A stretch of 57,163 bases of DNA from a bacterium (GTDB lineage Bacteria; Patescibacteriota; Gracilibacteria; Peribacterales; Peribacteraceae): assembly GCA_029558515.1 (NCBI GenBank), contig JAKQEM010000024.1:1-57163 (forward strand), written 5' to 3'. Under the pieces are notes generated by a model that searched no databases, was not told the origin of the DNA, and saw only the letters and a program-made list of their open reading frames with translations. Positions 44,344 to 51,664 of this stretch are shown here, in pieces (the first letter of the stretch is position 1; each line of letters begins with the position of its first letter). Both the position numbers and the translations under genes were made by a program.

Positions 44344-45363
44344 TTGCTTGCCATTGAAACATCGTGCGATGAAACATCCGCCGCCGTCGTGCAAGAGGGT
44401 CGCGACGTCCTGAGCTGCGTCATCGCCAGTTCCCAAACAGTGTTCGAACATGCGGGCGGCGTGATCCCGGAAGAGGCGGCGCGGGAACAGGTGCGATACA
44501 TACTGCCCGTCCTGCATCAAGCCATGGAGGAAGCGAAGATGGAGCCTCGCAACCTCAGCGCCATCGCGGTCACCCGCGGACCGGGACTGCTCGGGTCCCT
44601 CCTCGTCGGCACCACAGCCGCCCGGACACTCGCCCGGATGTGGCGCAAACCGATCATCGGCGTCCATCATACGCTGGGGCATCTCAGTTCCCCCTGGCTC
44701 GACCTCCCGCAAGCAGACGAACCGCGATTCCCCATTCTGACACTCTCGGCTTCGGGCGGACACACGGATCTCTGGCTGCGCACAACGCACCTCACGGGAC
44801 ATCTCATCGGCAGAACGCGTGATGATGCCGTCGGCGAGGCTTTTGACAAAGGCGCGCAACTGCTCGGCCTCCCGTATCCCGGCGGACCGGCCATCGCCAA
44901 ACTTGCGGAAGGAGGCAACCCGGACGCCTTCGCCTTTCCGATGCCGCTGAAACAGGAAGACACGCTCGAGTTCAGCTTCTCGGGATTGAAGACGGCGCTG
45001 CGGTACCTCCTGCGTGATACGGAAAACGCCGACCATCGCGACATGGCCGCCTCCTACCAAGCGGCCCTCTGCCGTCACCTCATCGATCGCATCATCCGCG
45101 CAATGAAGCGTCACCCGGAGATCCGAGAACTCCACCTCGTCGGCGGCGTCTCTGCCAATGCCGTTCTCCGCACGATGCTCGCGGACGCGCTCCCCTCCGT
45201 GCGCATGCGCTTCCCGATGAAACTGACGTACTGCACGGATAATGCAGCCATGATCGGCGCAGCGGCTCAGTGCATGATCACTGAAAGGAAGGACGTCGCC
45301 TTCGCTCCGTTTGAAACGCACGCATCGCTGCCACTGGCTTCTGCAGTGATGAGTGATGAGTAA
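44344..45363 (+). CDS. tsaD: tRNA N6-adenosine threonylcarbamoyltransferase TsaD
   Basis: Catalytic subunit of the t6A37 modification complex acting on ANN-decoding tRNAs. N-terminal 'LAIETSCDETSAAVVQ', 'EHAGGVIPEEAAREQ', the metal-binding 'GVHHTLGHLSS' (HxxxH), 'SGGHTDLWL', 'DDAVGEAFDKGAQLLGLPYP', 'FSFSGLKTALRYLL' and 'TDNAAMIGAAAQC' are all diagnostic. Start is TTG 44344 (no ATG/GTG in frame before the motif). The last codons run into a GTGATGA-type heptad tract, which makes the C-terminus 'AVMSDE'. TsaB and TsaE partners are not in the window. Confidence 0.95.
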   Translation: MLAIETSCDETSAAVVQEGRDVLSCVIASSQTVFEHAGGVIPEEAAREQVRYILPVLHQAMEEAKMEPRNLSAIAVTRGPGLLGSLLVGTTAARTLARMWRKPIIGVHHTLGHLSSPWLDLPQADEPRFPILTLSASGGHTDLWLRTTHLTGHLIGRTRDDAVGEAFDKGAQLLGLPYPGGPAIAKLAEGGNPDAFAFPMPLKQEDTLEFSFSGLKTALRYLLRDTENADHRDMAASYQAALCRHLIDRIIRAMKRHPEIRELHLVGGVSANAVLRTMLADALPSVRMRFPMKLTYCTDNAAMIGAAAQCMITERKDVAFAPFETHASLPLASAVMSDE

Positions 45364-45387
45364 TTGGTGGTGAGAAACGAGAAACGC
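45352..45387. repeat. Short heptad tract at the tsaD 3' end
   Basis: GTGATGA-GTGATGA-GTAATTG-GTGGTGA-GAAACGA-style 7-base words spanning the tsaD stop codon. The downstream promoter (-35 TTGGTG, 45364-45369) lies inside it. Confidence 0.5.
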
Positions 45388-45393
45388 TACAAT
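45364..45393 (+). promoter_or_regulatory. Promoter of the membrane protein at 45401
   Basis: -35 TTGGTG (45364-45369), 18-base spacer, -10 TACAAT (45388-45393), 7 bases to the ATG. Confidence 0.5.
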
Positions 45394-45400
45394 CCCTTCC

Positions 45401-45964
45401 ATGGAACTCGCCCTCACTTGGGATCTCCTCGTCATCGTCTTCTTCGCCGTCGTCGTCGCATACAGTTTCATCGTGGGAAAGGACGAAGCCGTGAAGATCA
45501 TCATCGCTTCCTACATCGCCATCGTCGCGGTGCAGGCTGTCGGCAACCTGATGGCGATGCTCGTGGGCGATGCACAATCCTTCGCTCAGTTTGTGGGACT
45601 ACGGGTCGATCACTCTGTCATTTCGATCATCAAACTGGCGCTCTTCGTCGCCGTCATCATCGGACTGTCCGTCAGCGGCGGCTTCGATACCGACTACCCG
45701 CACGCGCTCCCCGGTTTCTGGGAACCCGTGGCGACGGCGATCTTCGGACTGCTCACGGCGGGGCTGCTGCTCTCCGCGCTCCTCACCTACATCGGAGCCA
45801 CGCCGATTTTGGACGGCAACCTGGCTAACGCCCCGTTCCTCACACCCATCGTGCAATCCAGCCCGCTGGTTCGCATGATGGTGGAGTACCAGAATCTCTG
45901 GTTCGCACTGCCGGCCGTCCTCCTTTTCACCATCGGCATCCTCAGCAAACGTTCCTCCTCGTGA
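45401..45964 (+). CDS. Hypothetical five-helix membrane protein
   Basis: 187 residues, function unknown. Helices are at ~8-25 ('LLVIVFFAVVVAYSFIVG'), ~32-54, ~74-92 ('SIIKLALFVAVIIGLSVSG'), ~107-130 and ~163-182. 'GKDEAVKIIIASYIAIVAVQ' and the layout are loosely CvpA-like, but no diagnostic motif is present. It precedes the pilin-like gene on the same strand with a 127-bp gap, so the two are not clearly co-transcribed. Confidence 0.6.
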   Translation: MELALTWDLLVIVFFAVVVAYSFIVGKDEAVKIIIASYIAIVAVQAVGNLMAMLVGDAQSFAQFVGLRVDHSVISIIKLALFVAVIIGLSVSGGFDTDYPHALPGFWEPVATAIFGLLTAGLLLSALLTYIGATPILDGNLANAPFLTPIVQSSPLVRMMVEYQNLWFALPAVLLFTIGILSKRSSS

Positions 45965-46091
45965 GTAATCACAAAGACACCAAATCATTTTCGGTCAATA
46001 GAATGTCACCCCGCATCGGCGCGAATCACTTGCTTGTAGGACGGTGTTCCACAAAACTAAACGCATCCACTCACTCTCTCCCCCTTCGTTT

Positions 46092-46487
46092 ATGATCGCA
46101 CCTCTCAAGCGCATCGGCGCATACGCTCTGACCTCCGGAACGCTCGTCATGAGTTTGGCATCTTCTGCTTTTGCACAATTTGGAGGAGAAGACCCGGAAC
46201 TCGAAGGCACACCTGGAGCAGGAACCGATGAAGGCACAATTCGAGAAATCATCGTTAATGTAGTGAATGTTGTCCTAAATTTCCTTGCACTCATTGCGGT
46301 TATTGTTATCGTCATCGCAGGTATCCGCCTCATCATTTCACAAGGAGAAGATGAAGCGAAAGACAAGGCAAAGAAGACGATTTTCTATGCTCTCATCGGA
46401 CTGGTGATCGTCCTGTTCGCACGCGTCATCGTTGGTTTGATCACCAACATATTGGCAGGAGAAGTCACAGGGGGAGTCGCAGAGTAA
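46092..46487 (+). CDS. VirB2/TrbC-like pilin
   Basis: 131 residues. Signal peptide (~1-28) ends 'ASSAFAQFGG' with an AFA/Q cleavage site. A Gly/Glu-rich linker follows, then two membrane helices: 'VVNVVLNFLALIAVIVIVIAG' (~60-80) and 'TIFYALIGLVIVLFARVIVG' (~98-117), separated by the polar 'LIISQGEDEAKDKAKK'. Signal plus two helices with a short basic loop is the architecture of type IV secretion major pilins (VirB2/TrbC), a family frequently found in CPR genomes. It could be the surface partner of the VirB6-like protein. A strong terminator follows. Confidence 0.75.
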   Translation: MIAPLKRIGAYALTSGTLVMSLASSAFAQFGGEDPELEGTPGAGTDEGTIREIIVNVVNVVLNFLALIAVIVIVIAGIRLIISQGEDEAKDKAKKTIFYALIGLVIVLFARVIVGLITNILAGEVTGGVAE

Positions 46488-46514
46488 AACAAGACTGCTT
46501 CTTCATCAGAAACT

Positions 46515-46539
46515 GCAGGGCTTCGGCCCTGCTTTTTTT
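46515..46539 (+). terminator. Rho-independent terminator of the pilin gene
   Basis: GCAGGGC-TTCG-GCCCTGC followed by seven T. Perfect 7-bp stem with a UUCG tetraloop, 27 bases after the pilin stop. The best terminator in the window, fitting a highly expressed gene. Confidence 0.92.
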
Positions 46540-46609
46540 GAACAACAAATAATCGAAAGAATGAAACGCTCGTCCCTGTTCCTCTGATATTCCGTTACTC
46601 TGTTATTCT

Positions 46610-47140
46610 TCATCCTCCCACCAAATCCACCCCCGGCAGGAGCGTCGTTTTCTCTGCGGTCTCCTGCAGCAGTACGGCTTCCCGCACCACCACGGCATCC
46701 GACCGGACTTCCACGATGGACGATGCGGGAATGGCTCGTCCCCATCGCAGCATTCTGCGCGGAAAGATCCACTCCAGCTGGAACTGCTTCGTATCAAACT
46801 GTATGTCCTTGCACGTTCCCAGAGACACCCCTCCCTCACTCACGATTCGCTGCCCCAGCACGGGACGACGCTCCTCCAAGAGACGCTCCAGTCGGATGAC
46901 ATCTCCCACCGGAATGAGCACGTTCTCATCACGAATGCGGATGCTTTTCCCCCAGTGCAGAATATCCATCGTTTGCAGGAAGCGTTCCTCCGCATGCAGA
47001 AACCCCGGCACAGCCACGAAGAATCCCTCGATCTTCCCCGTATCGGGATGGAGGAGAACGCCGCGAACGGCGGCACAGGAGGATCGCGCATGCTCCTCCT
47101 GCACGGGCAGACCGACGGCGGTGGAGAAACGGATGTGCAT
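46610..47140 (-). CDS. PRC-barrel domain protein
   Basis: 176 residues with two PRC-barrel-like halves. The first shows 'GVLLHPDTGKIEGFFV' (~27-42) and 'IPVGDVIRLERLLEERR'. The second has 'GVSLGTCKDIQFDTKQFQLE' (~104-123) and 'IPASSIVEVRSDAVVV'. PRC-barrels occur in RNA-processing factors such as RimM and in photosystem and archaeal division proteins; no RimM N-domain is present. Role unknown. It diverges from prs across only 20 bp, with a shared palindromic -10 region. Confidence 0.7.
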   Translation of the reverse strand: MHIRFSTAVGLPVQEEHARSSCAAVRGVLLHPDTGKIEGFFVAVPGFLHAEERFLQTMDILHWGKSIRIRDENVLIPVGDVIRLERLLEERRPVLGQRIVSEGGVSLGTCKDIQFDTKQFQLEWIFPRRMLRWGRAIPASSIVEVRSDAVVVREAVLLQETAEKTTLLPGVDLVGG

Positions 47141-47144
47141 CTGC

Positions 47145-47155
47145 TATACTATACT
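47145..47155. promoter_or_regulatory. Overlapping divergent -10 elements
   Basis: TATACTATACT gives two overlapping TATACT hexamers toward prs (ending 10 or 5 bases before its ATG). On the minus strand it gives TATAGT (47153-47148), 7 bases before the PRC-barrel ATG. Both transcripts would be leaderless or nearly so, and the two polymerase sites are mutually exclusive. Confidence 0.6.
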
Positions 47156-47160
47156 CGACC

Positions 47161-48087
47161 ATGTACCTCTTCGCAGGATCTTCCCATCCGGCCCTCAGCG
47201 GAAGCCTTGCAGAGGAATTGAAGGTGCCGCTCGGTCACATCACCCTCAAGAAGTTCGCGGCGGGCGAATGCTACGTTCGGTACGAACAGTCGCTGCGCGG
47301 ACAGGAGGTTTTTCTGCTGCAGGCCGTCGGCCGCGACCCCCACGACGCGCTCTTCGAACTCTTCCTGATGTGCCAGGCGGCCAAATTGAGCTTTGCCTCG
47401 AGCATCCACGTCGTCCTCCCCTACTTCCCCTATGCGCGGCAGGATCGCGTGTCGGAACCGCGGGAGCCGATCTCCGCCAAATTGATGGCACAGCTTCTGG
47501 AGGAAGCCGGCGCCGATCACGTCATTACGCTCAATCTCCATTCCAGTCAGATCCAGGGATTTTTCTCCGTGCCCGTGGACGCACTGGATGCGCGTCCGAT
47601 TTTTGCGAAGTATTTCCGCGGTAAACGAATCGACCGCCCCGTCGTCATCGCACCCGACATCGGCGGCGCCAAACTGGCCAAGAAATTCGCCGATGACCTG
47701 CAGGCGGATCTCGCCATCATGCACAAAGTCCGCAGCGCGCACCACCAGGCGGAAATCATCGATATCGTGGGCGAAGTGGAAGGACGCACCTGCATTTTCT
47801 ACGATGACATGATCGATACCGCAGGCACGCTCGTCGCCGCGGCGGAAGCACTCCGTGCGCGTGGCGCGGGAAAGAATGTGTATGTGGCGGCCACCCATGC
47901 CGTCTTTGCAGGTCAAGCCATCGAGCGGCTGTCGAAAGCTCAATTTACCGAAGTCGTTGTGACGGACAGCATTCCCAACACCGCCACGTTCCCGGGACTC
48001 ACGGTCCTCCCCATCGCCCCTCTGCTCGCCGAGGTCATCCACCACATCGAGCGCAAAGAGAGCGTGACGGATATCTACAAGAAGTAG
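47161..48087 (+). CDS. prs: Ribose-phosphate pyrophosphokinase
   Basis: Makes PRPP from ribose 5-phosphate and ATP for nucleotide, His and Trp synthesis. 308 residues: 'YLFAGSSHPALSGSLAEEL', 'LPYFPYARQDRVSEPREPIS' (ATP-binding flexible loop), 'VITLNLHSSQIQGFF' (usually DLH, here NLH), 'VVIAPDIGGAKLAKKFA', 'RTCIFYDDMIDTAGTLVAAA' (PRPP loop), and 'ATHAVFAGQAIERL'. Class I enzyme. The Asp-to-Asn change in DLH is conservative. Confidence 0.95.
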   Translation: MYLFAGSSHPALSGSLAEELKVPLGHITLKKFAAGECYVRYEQSLRGQEVFLLQAVGRDPHDALFELFLMCQAAKLSFASSIHVVLPYFPYARQDRVSEPREPISAKLMAQLLEEAGADHVITLNLHSSQIQGFFSVPVDALDARPIFAKYFRGKRIDRPVVIAPDIGGAKLAKKFADDLQADLAIMHKVRSAHHQAEIIDIVGEVEGRTCIFYDDMIDTAGTLVAAAEALRARGAGKNVYVAATHAVFAGQAIERLSKAQFTEVVVTDSIPNTATFPGLTVLPIAPLLAEVIHHIERKESVTDIYKK

Positions 48088-48167
48088 ACGCGAGAGAATA
48101 CCTTCGCACCGCAAGCGAAAATAACGGTCATGCATGGTAAGCTGATTTCTCATTTCCCCTCTCTTCC

Positions 48168-48764
48168 ATGGTACAGAAACTCCTCCTTCCCTTCAGCCTT
48201 GCGCTGATGCTCATAGCTGCACCGACCTTCGCGCAGGATGCAGACAGTTCATCTTCTTCGTCATCCTCCGTGGAATCCTCTTCATCTTCGTCATCCTCCG
48301 TGGAATCAGCTTCCTCCGAAGCATCATCAATCGAATCGTCATCGTCCTTGTCGTCCTTGTCGTCCGTGTCATCTTCGTCTTCTTCGTTCATTCGCCCCTG
48401 CGCCACACTGACCGGAACCGAGCACGCACAATGCGTTCGCACGGAAGCCCGCGAGCGCGTCCGCCGACACTTCTTGCTCTTGCGCCAACGCTTGCAGGAA
48501 CGACGGGACGCACGCCTGCAGCGCCGAGAGGCCTGCGCGGAAAAAACAGGGCTCGACCAGGCAACATGCGTCCAAACGCAGCAGCAGATGCAAATGGAAC
48601 AACGCACGGAACTGATGGAGAGCCGCGAAGAGAAGATGGAAACGATGCACCAGACCATCCAAACGAGAAAGGAAATGCTGCGCGAACGCCAAGAGAAGCT
48701 CCGTGCCATCCGCTTGGAAATCAAAGAACGCCGCCGGACCCATGTGGAAACGGAGGAAGACTGA
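48168..48764 (+). CDS. Secreted Ser-rich protein with repeated Cys motif and coiled coil
   Basis: Signal peptide 'LLLPFSLALMLIAAPTFAQD' (~4-23). A ~50-residue Ser/Glu linker follows (coded by a 30-bp period repeat, unit copies 48255-48277 and 48285-48307). Then come two matching Cys motifs, 'CATLTGTEHAQC' and 'CAEKTGLDQATC' (pattern C-A-x2-T-G-x3-A-x-C), each followed by Arg/Glu-rich helices ('RERVRRHFLLLRQRLQERRD', 'REKLRAIRLEIKERRR' class), probably coiled coil. The two Cys pairs suggest disulfides outside the cytoplasm. Function unknown. A terminator follows 27 bases after the stop. Confidence 0.65.
   Translation: MVQKLLLPFSLALMLIAAPTFAQDADSSSSSSSSVESSSSSSSSVESASSEASSIESSSSLSSLSSVSSSSSSFIRPCATLTGTEHAQCVRTEARERVRRHFLLLRQRLQERRDARLQRREACAEKTGLDQATCVQTQQQMQMEQRTELMESREEKMETMHQTIQTRKEMLRERQEKLRAIRLEIKERRRTHVETEED
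48255..48307. repeat. Direct repeat in the Ser-linker coding region
   Basis: A 23-bp unit (begins TCTTCGTCATCC, ends GTGGAATC) occurs at 48255-48277 and again at 48285-48307, period 30 bp (10 codons). Confidence 0.85.
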
Positions 48765-48791
48765 GTCTCCTCGCTTCATCTCAATCGAAAG

Positions 48792-48812
48792 GGCGCCGCA
48801 AGGCGTCTTTTT
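48792..48812 (+). terminator. Rho-independent terminator of the Ser-rich protein gene
   Basis: GGCGCC-GCAA-GGCGTC then five T. Six-bp stem (one G-T) with a GNRA loop, 27 bases after the stop. Confidence 0.8.
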
Positions 48813-48920
48813 GGTGGAAGATGGGTATTTAGCTCATTGAAGTGCCGAAAGAATAGATTGAAGGGCCGGGGGCAAATGGGTATCATGCACCCACTCGCGG
48901 GCATGTGTCCGTGTGTCGTT

Positions 48921-48961
48921 TCTCATCCCGGGCGACTATCCGCCTGAGGCGGATGATGAGA
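48921..48961. other. Nested stem-loop upstream of tRNA-Ile
   Basis: Outer arms TCTCATC (48921-48927) and GATGAGA (48955-48961) enclose an inner perfect hairpin ATCCGCC-TGA-GGCGGAT (48938-48954). A 10-base bulge lies on the 5' side only. It ends 19 bases before the tRNA. No gene is visible in 48813-48980. It could be a leader element, a processing site or a small RNA end. Confidence 0.45.
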
Positions 48962-48980
48962 GCGCGTCCATTCACATGAA

Positions 48981-49057
48981 GGGCGACTAGCTCAGCTGGT
49001 TAGAGCGCGACACTGATAATGTCGAGGTCGGAGGTTCAAGTCCCCCGTCGCCCACCA
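48981..49057 (+). tRNA. tRNA-Ile (GAT)
   Basis: 77 bases with encoded CCA. Acceptor GGGCGAC/GTCGCCC, anticodon stem CGACA/TGTCG with loop CTGATAA (GAT), T-arm GGAGG-TTCAAGT-CCCCC (one G-A or slipped pair). A single tRNA, not in an rRNA spacer. The toxin stop codon begins at the very next base. Confidence 0.93.
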
Positions 49058-49315
49058 TCACCGATACACATCATGATCACCGATAGCGAGGAGATGGGCA
49101 TGCTCTTTCCCCTCAAATCGAAAAACGATCCGGTAACGGTAGTTCACGGAAAAGCTCCAGCGACCGCACAATTTGCCTTGCAACTTGTGCGTCTTGAGTG
49201 AAGGATCAAACGGATCCTGACGAAAAAGCGTAATGCTTCCCAGCGCTTCGTGCTGAAGCGATGGAGGAAGCTTCTGCAGTGCACGTACGAAGGAGGGTTT
49301 GTAGGAGAGCTGCAT
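49058..49315 (-). CDS. RelE/ParE-family toxin
   Basis: 85 residues: 'LSYKPSFVRALQKLPPSLQH', 'FDPSLKTHKLQGKLCGRWSF' and 'SVNYRYRIVFRFEGKEHAHL', ending 'IGDHDVYR'. 'HKLxGKLxGxWSFSVNYxYRIVF' is the classic RelE-like core of mRNA-interferase toxins, with final H-D-x-Y-R. Stop abuts the 3' end of tRNA-Ile with no spacer (convergent). The antitoxin gene is 6 bp upstream. Confidence 0.85.
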   Translation of the reverse strand: MQLSYKPSFVRALQKLPPSLQHEALGSITLFRQDPFDPSLKTHKLQGKLCGRWSFSVNYRYRIVFRFEGKEHAHLLAIGDHDVYR

Positions 49316-49321
49316 ACCTGA

Positions 49322-49528
49322 TTAGATTTTTTGCATCAATTCCTCCAGATCTCCCGTCAGCGAAGGCTCTTGTTCCGCACGCAAAACCGCTTCCACCGCC
49401 TGATCCTCGACATACTTCTTCAATGCCAAGCGCATGGCCTCGGCCTTATTGGGAGCCACCCCCTGCTGTACCAGAGCCTCCAGAGCAAGCAACAGATCTG
49501 CCGGTAAGGGAACAGAAATCGTGGTCAT
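49322..49528 (-). CDS. Ribbon-helix-helix antitoxin
   Basis: 68 residues. 'MTTISVPLPADLLLALEALV' is the ribbon strand and first helix of a MetJ/Arc (RHH) fold, and 'NKAEAMRLALKKYVEDQA' the second helix. The C-terminal 'VLRAEQEPSLTGDLEELMQK' would bind the toxin. RHH antitoxins bind palindromes in their own promoters, and one lies directly upstream (49530-49559). TAGTAT six bases before the ATG is the likely -10, inside the palindrome. Confidence 0.82.
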   Translation of the reverse strand: MTTISVPLPADLLLALEALVQQGVAPNKAEAMRLALKKYVEDQAVEAVLRAEQEPSLTGDLEELMQKI

Positions 49529-49529
49529 G

Positions 49530-49559
49530 GTATGATACTATCATATGATAATATCATAC
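49530..49559. promoter_or_regulatory. 30-bp near-perfect palindromic operator of the toxin-antitoxin operon
   Basis: Outer arms GTATGATA and TATCATAC enclose the palindrome ATCATATGAT, with only one mismatch in 30 bp. It starts 2 bp from the antitoxin ATG and covers the -10 (TAGTAT on the minus strand). The TATGAT/ATCATA repetition gives several half-sites suited to cooperative RHH binding. Confidence 0.75.
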
Positions 49560-49584
49560 GCAAGACTGACTTACCTTCATGAAA

Positions 49585-51012
49585 CTATTCAAGCTTCTCC
49601 CCCCTCACCCACCGCACATACCGATCCAGTGGAAGACTGTACGGGAGTAGCTTGCCATCGACGCCGATGCGAGAAACGGTATTCGTAGCGGGATTGAAAG
49701 AAAACTGCACGACCTGATGCCCTTTGGGCGTACCCAGCACGATATCCCGCACCGCGACGGACGAACCTTCGAGTTCGATGTACGTTCCCCCCGTAAACAT
49801 GAACCCGGCGTCGCGCAGGGCTCTGTCCGCATCCGCCAGGAGAGTAGGATCCGGCGTAACCTCCGCGGGTATCGGTCTGTCAACGGGCCGAGTGGAAAGT
49901 GAGGCATGGAGAGGAATGGTGAATCGAGGAACGGCATCTGCAAGAATCGATCGCAACGATGTCACGACGGATCCGAATTGAACGGGAGCATGCTTCTCCA
50001 ATGCAAGCAGACGAGTGGCGTACCGTTTGGCTCTGTCGGGGTATCCGGCTTGACTCAAATGCGCGATGGCAGTTGTGATCATGGGAAGACGATCTGCCAG
50101 CAACGCACCGGAGGCATCCGCGAGAATCGCAGCGGCGTCCTGAGCCCACCACGAGACGATCTGTTCGGGAACTGCAACGGAACCGCGATCACTGAGCGGC
50201 AAGAGTTCGATGCGCCGGATGCGATCTTCGACGGTGGCGGAGGACGGTGCGGGCAGCGACCAAACGGCATTCCGGACGGCCAAATGGAAGGAAAGCAGCA
50301 TCCAGTCCTCCGCTCGCTCTATACAAGGCAGCAGAAGCGAACCTGCGGTTCCCTGTGATGCTGCGGAAACCAAATGCAAGCCGCAATCCGTTCCCCGCCC
50401 TGCTTCTCTGTTCGCTCGGTCGCGCGCGGCGGGAAACCGGAGCGCGGATACGACGGCCGAAGGCGGAGCACTCTCGAGGGAGAAGGATGACTGCGGAAGG
50501 CGATCCTGCAGCATCACGATGGCCGGCTGGTTCTCGCGCAGAAAATGCTGCGGCACGGCCACGATGGCTGCATTGGAGAGCGTGGGCACCTGCGTGCGCA
50601 CCGGCACAATCATCGTCCCGCCATCACGATCGATGCGTACGGGCGTCGTGAGAGCGGCGATACTGATGCGATCACCGTGCGCCGTCACATGGAATCCTCC
50701 CGCCCACCCGGAAATATCCGCATCACTCACATGCAGGACCAGTCTTCCATCGGCGACGGCCAACGCAGACCCACGCTCCAACTCCGCCCCGTCATCGGTG
50801 ATATGGAGGATCGACTCCTTCCCGAGACGGACGATGCCACCGGGGATCTGCACGATGCGTTCGCCTTCCGTCACTCGGAGGGTGGTACCGGGTAGATCGG
50901 CAACGGGCGACGGACCCGCATGCACCATCCCCCCCACGACACTCCAGACGAGACAGAACGCAAAAACCGGCACGGCTATGAACAGTCGATGGCGGGGAAT
51001 TTGTTTGTGCAT
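49585..51012 (-). CDS. Secreted or anchored protein with FecR-like N-terminal region
   Basis: 475 residues. N-terminal helix 'LFIAVPVFAFCLVWSVVGGM' then 'VHAGPSP' looks like a signal peptide (or anchor). Residues ~40-135 are beta-rich with alternating hydrophobics ('TLRVTEGERIVQIPGGIVRL', 'SILHITDDGAELERGSALAV', 'GFHVTAHGDRISIAALTTPV'), loosely resembling FecR-type domains. Residues ~280-400 are helical ('LSQAGYPDRAKRYATRLLAL'), and the C-terminus returns to beta ('GTYIELEGSSVAVRDIVLGT'). No catalytic motif found. TATACT 8 bases before the ATG gives a leaderless start. Confidence 0.6.
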   Translation of the reverse strand: MHKQIPRHRLFIAVPVFAFCLVWSVVGGMVHAGPSPVADLPGTTLRVTEGERIVQIPGGIVRLGKESILHITDDGAELERGSALAVADGRLVLHVSDADISGWAGGFHVTAHGDRISIAALTTPVRIDRDGGTMIVPVRTQVPTLSNAAIVAVPQHFLRENQPAIVMLQDRLPQSSFSLESAPPSAVVSALRFPAARDRANREAGRGTDCGLHLVSAASQGTAGSLLLPCIERAEDWMLLSFHLAVRNAVWSLPAPSSATVEDRIRRIELLPLSDRGSVAVPEQIVSWWAQDAAAILADASGALLADRLPMITTAIAHLSQAGYPDRAKRYATRLLALEKHAPVQFGSVVTSLRSILADAVPRFTIPLHASLSTRPVDRPIPAEVTPDPTLLADADRALRDAGFMFTGGTYIELEGSSVAVRDIVLGTPKGHQVVQFSFNPATNTVSRIGVDGKLLPYSLPLDRYVRWVRGEKLE

Positions 51013-51020
51013 TTCTCTTC

Positions 51021-51026
51021 AGTATA
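51021..51026 (-). promoter_or_regulatory. -10 of the secreted protein gene
   Basis: Minus-strand TATACT, 8 bases before the ATG at 51012. No good -35. Confidence 0.5.
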
Positions 51027-51105
51027 GCAGATACTACCGCTAAATTCGAGGTGCACATGCCGTTTGTCCCCGGTGACTTCGGAATCCTCGGTTTCCTCCC
51101 CTCTC

Positions 51106-51591
51106 ATGCGTATCCTCGGTATCGACCCCGGCTTGGCAACCATCGGCTTGGGGCTCCTCAACGCCCCGTCCCGCAGCAACCTGCACGTGGTCGAATGGCT
51201 GACGATCACGACGCCCGCAGGCATGCCCCTCCCCGATCGACTCTGCGAGATCCGGACAGATTTGAGCGCGTATCTGGATGATCAAAAACCGGAATTGGTG
51301 GTGATCGAGCGACTGTTTTTCGCCACCAATGAACGAACGGCCATTGATGTCGCCCAAGCGCGCGGCATCATCGTGCAGACGGTGGCGGAACGGGGGCTGC
51401 CGATCATCGAACCCACGCCGCTCCAGATGAAACAAGGCATCACGGGCGACGGCTCGGCGGATAAATCACAAGTGCAAACGATGCTCGTGACCGAACTGAA
51501 ACTCCCCTCCGTCCCCCGGCCGGATGATGCCGCCGATGCATTGGCTCTGGCATTCTACGGAGCCTTGGTCTATCCAAACAATACGAAATGA
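51106..51591 (+). CDS. ruvC: Holliday junction resolvase RuvC
   Basis: Dimeric endonuclease resolving recombination junctions. 161 residues from ATG 51106: 'MRILGIDPGLATIGLGLL' (first catalytic Asp at 7), 'PELVVIERLFFATNERTAID' (Glu), 'ARGIIVQTVAERGLPI', 'PLQMKQGITGDGSADKSQVQ' and the final acids in 'RPDDAADALALAFYG'. ruvA and ruvB are not adjacent. The upstream in-frame ATG at 51064 gives non-conserved residues. Confidence 0.95.
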   Translation: MRILGIDPGLATIGLGLLNAPSRSNLHVVEWLTITTPAGMPLPDRLCEIRTDLSAYLDDQKPELVVIERLFFATNERTAIDVAQARGIIVQTVAERGLPIIEPTPLQMKQGITGDGSADKSQVQTMLVTELKLPSVPRPDDAADALALAFYGALVYPNNTK

Positions 51592-51664
51592 CCAAGCCAC
51601 AATGACCAATGACCAACACTCGTCGAAGAAATTTGGTCATTGGGATTTGGTTATTGGTCATGAT
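51588..51664. repeat. Heptad-repeat array between convergent ruvC and recF
   Basis: AATGACC-AAGCCAC-AATGACC-AATGACC-AACACTC is followed by TTGGTCA-TTGGGAT-TTGGTTA-TTGGTCA, all at a 7-base period. CCAATGACCAA (51606-51616) and TTGGTCATTGG (51633-51643) are perfect 11-bp arms. The tract starts in the ruvC stop and extends into the last codons of recF. Probable bidirectional stem. Confidence 0.75.
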
